Source: Bacteroidales bacterium UBA3816 (GTDB lineage Bacteria > Bacteroidota > Bacteroidia > Bacteroidales > P3). Taken from it: a stretch of DNA of 58,793 nucleotides. The notes below the pieces were generated by a model. That model saw only the letters and a program-made list of their open reading frames with translations. It searched no databases and was not told the origin of the DNA. The position numbers were made by a program, and so were the translations under genes. This document shows, one piece after another, positions 58,417-58,793 of the stretch; within the stretch, counting starts at the first letter, position 1, and every line of letters begins with the position of its first letter. The stretch spans positions 20,049-78,841 of the forward strand of contig DFDY01000125.1 of the NCBI GenBank assembly GCA_002368955.1, in the 5' to 3' direction.

Positions 58417-58793
58417 CTTCTCAACATTGTAGAGCGGCACGTTCTCCATCCAGTCTTGGTCTTTGTAGGGCAATGTGGAGAATCGCACGCCTTTGAGGTC
58501 GGGGTTTTTCTCTATGAAGGTGCGTAGCGACTTGGAGTGGACATTTGCCTCGGCCTTTACCTCGATAGGCAGTATACGCTGTTCTGCCTGTACGATGAAG
58601 TCGACCTCCATCTGCGAATCATTGGTTGCGTAATAGTGGATGGGGAGCGCGGAAGGCATCATCTGCGACAGTACATACTGTTCAGAGAAAGCACCTTTAT
58701 ACTCAGAGAAAGCATTGTCGCCCAACAACACATCCTTTGCTGGTGCGTCCATCTGAGCACCAAGCAGTCCCACATCGTTCATATACAGCTTGA
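58396..58793 (-). CDS. C-terminal part of an AAA ATPase with DUF4143 domain (runs off the window)
   Basis: The frame stays open to the window edge, and codons before the first Met (KLYMNDVGLLG) continue the pattern, so the gene is cut by the window. Visible are NDVGLLGAQ, the GAFSEQYVLSQM helix and YYATNDSQMEVDFIVQAEQR. Then follows ILPIEVKAEANVHSKSLRTF, the restriction-endonuclease-like end of DUF4143 proteins. Such ATPases are common in Bacteroidales and their role is uncertain. The N-terminal P-loop half would lie to the right. Confidence 0.8.
   Translation of the reverse strand, partial: KLYMNDVGLLGAQMDAPAKDVLLGDNAFSEYKGAFSEQYVLSQMMPSALPIHYYATNDSQMEVDFIVQAEQRILPIEVKAEANVHSKSLRTFIEKNPDLKGVRFSTLPYKDQDWMENVPLYNVEKLIKDKI

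Noticed and set aside
1..58793. CRISPR array or complete insertion sequence
   Set aside because: No regular repeat-spacer series and no transposase gene with terminal inverted repeats was found in the window.

Overview
The window is bacterial DNA from the order Bacteroidales (phylum Bacteroidota). Four signs support this. Promoters carry the Bacteroidota -7 box TAnnTTTG instead of TATAAT. Two giant secreted proteins end in type IX secretion (T9SS) sorting domains. PorD (DUF4835) is present. The housekeeping genes gyrB, dnaA, rnpB, nadE, serC and serA have Bacteroidales-type sequence. I cannot name the genus; a gut or oral Bacteroidales with an active T9SS fits best.

Region 1 (1-8544) is the right end of an integrated mobile element, phage-like or ICE-like. 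A leftward operon of small unknown genes runs from 6244 down to a primase-helicase (144-3179) and ends in a terminator at 79-109. A divergent phage-type repressor (6338-6742) sits beside an 11-bp tandem repeat that is probably its operator. Two cargo units lie next to the right end: a gene broken by an amber codon (6837-7733) and a small membrane protein. The element stops at the 3' end of a tRNA (probably tRNA-Leu) followed by that tRNA's own terminator, so this is an attachment site. The integrase and the intact tRNA must lie to the left of the window.

Region 2 (8545-31300) is chromosomal. It holds two giant T9SS-exported Fn3/CUB-like proteins. One (22015-27222) lies directly behind a cobalamin riboswitch. 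A second cobalamin riboswitch just upstream leads only into an apparently noncoding stretch that ends in a terminator. Between the giants are a candidate small structured RNA (14951-15091), an iron alcohol dehydrogenase, an outer-membrane barrel, an NAD synthetase whose glutaminase half has lost two of three catalytic residues, and an AspT/YidE-type antiporter without RCK domains. Then come a YjbR-like protein, a Pif1-like helicase with HRDC, and a VanX-like dipeptidase broken by an amber stop.

Region 3 (31300-54700) is housekeeping. It contains glutathione peroxidase/DUF2461, an MFS transporter, a five-gene leftward operon (DUF4810, GNA1162/DUF799, ComB, PAP2, TrmO), RNase P RNA, an ECF sigma factor with a membrane partner that ends in a T9SS type B domain, endonuclease IV, DUF805, PepE, GyrB, PorD, an aminotransferase, a dnaA-flavin reductase-hydroxyacid dehydrogenase operon, and serC/serA. 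The 1.2-kb AT-rich gap upstream of dnaA holds a perfect DnaA box beside a 16-bp palindrome and is an oriC candidate.

Region 4 (54660-58793) looks accessory. It has a solitary HipB-like regulator with operator repeats, a folded leader RNA with nested helices and a terminator in front of a tiny HTH gene, a 50-codon ORF, three exported proteins of unknown function (one with a DnaJ-like Cys motif tail), and the C-terminal end of a DUF4143-type ATPase that runs off the window.
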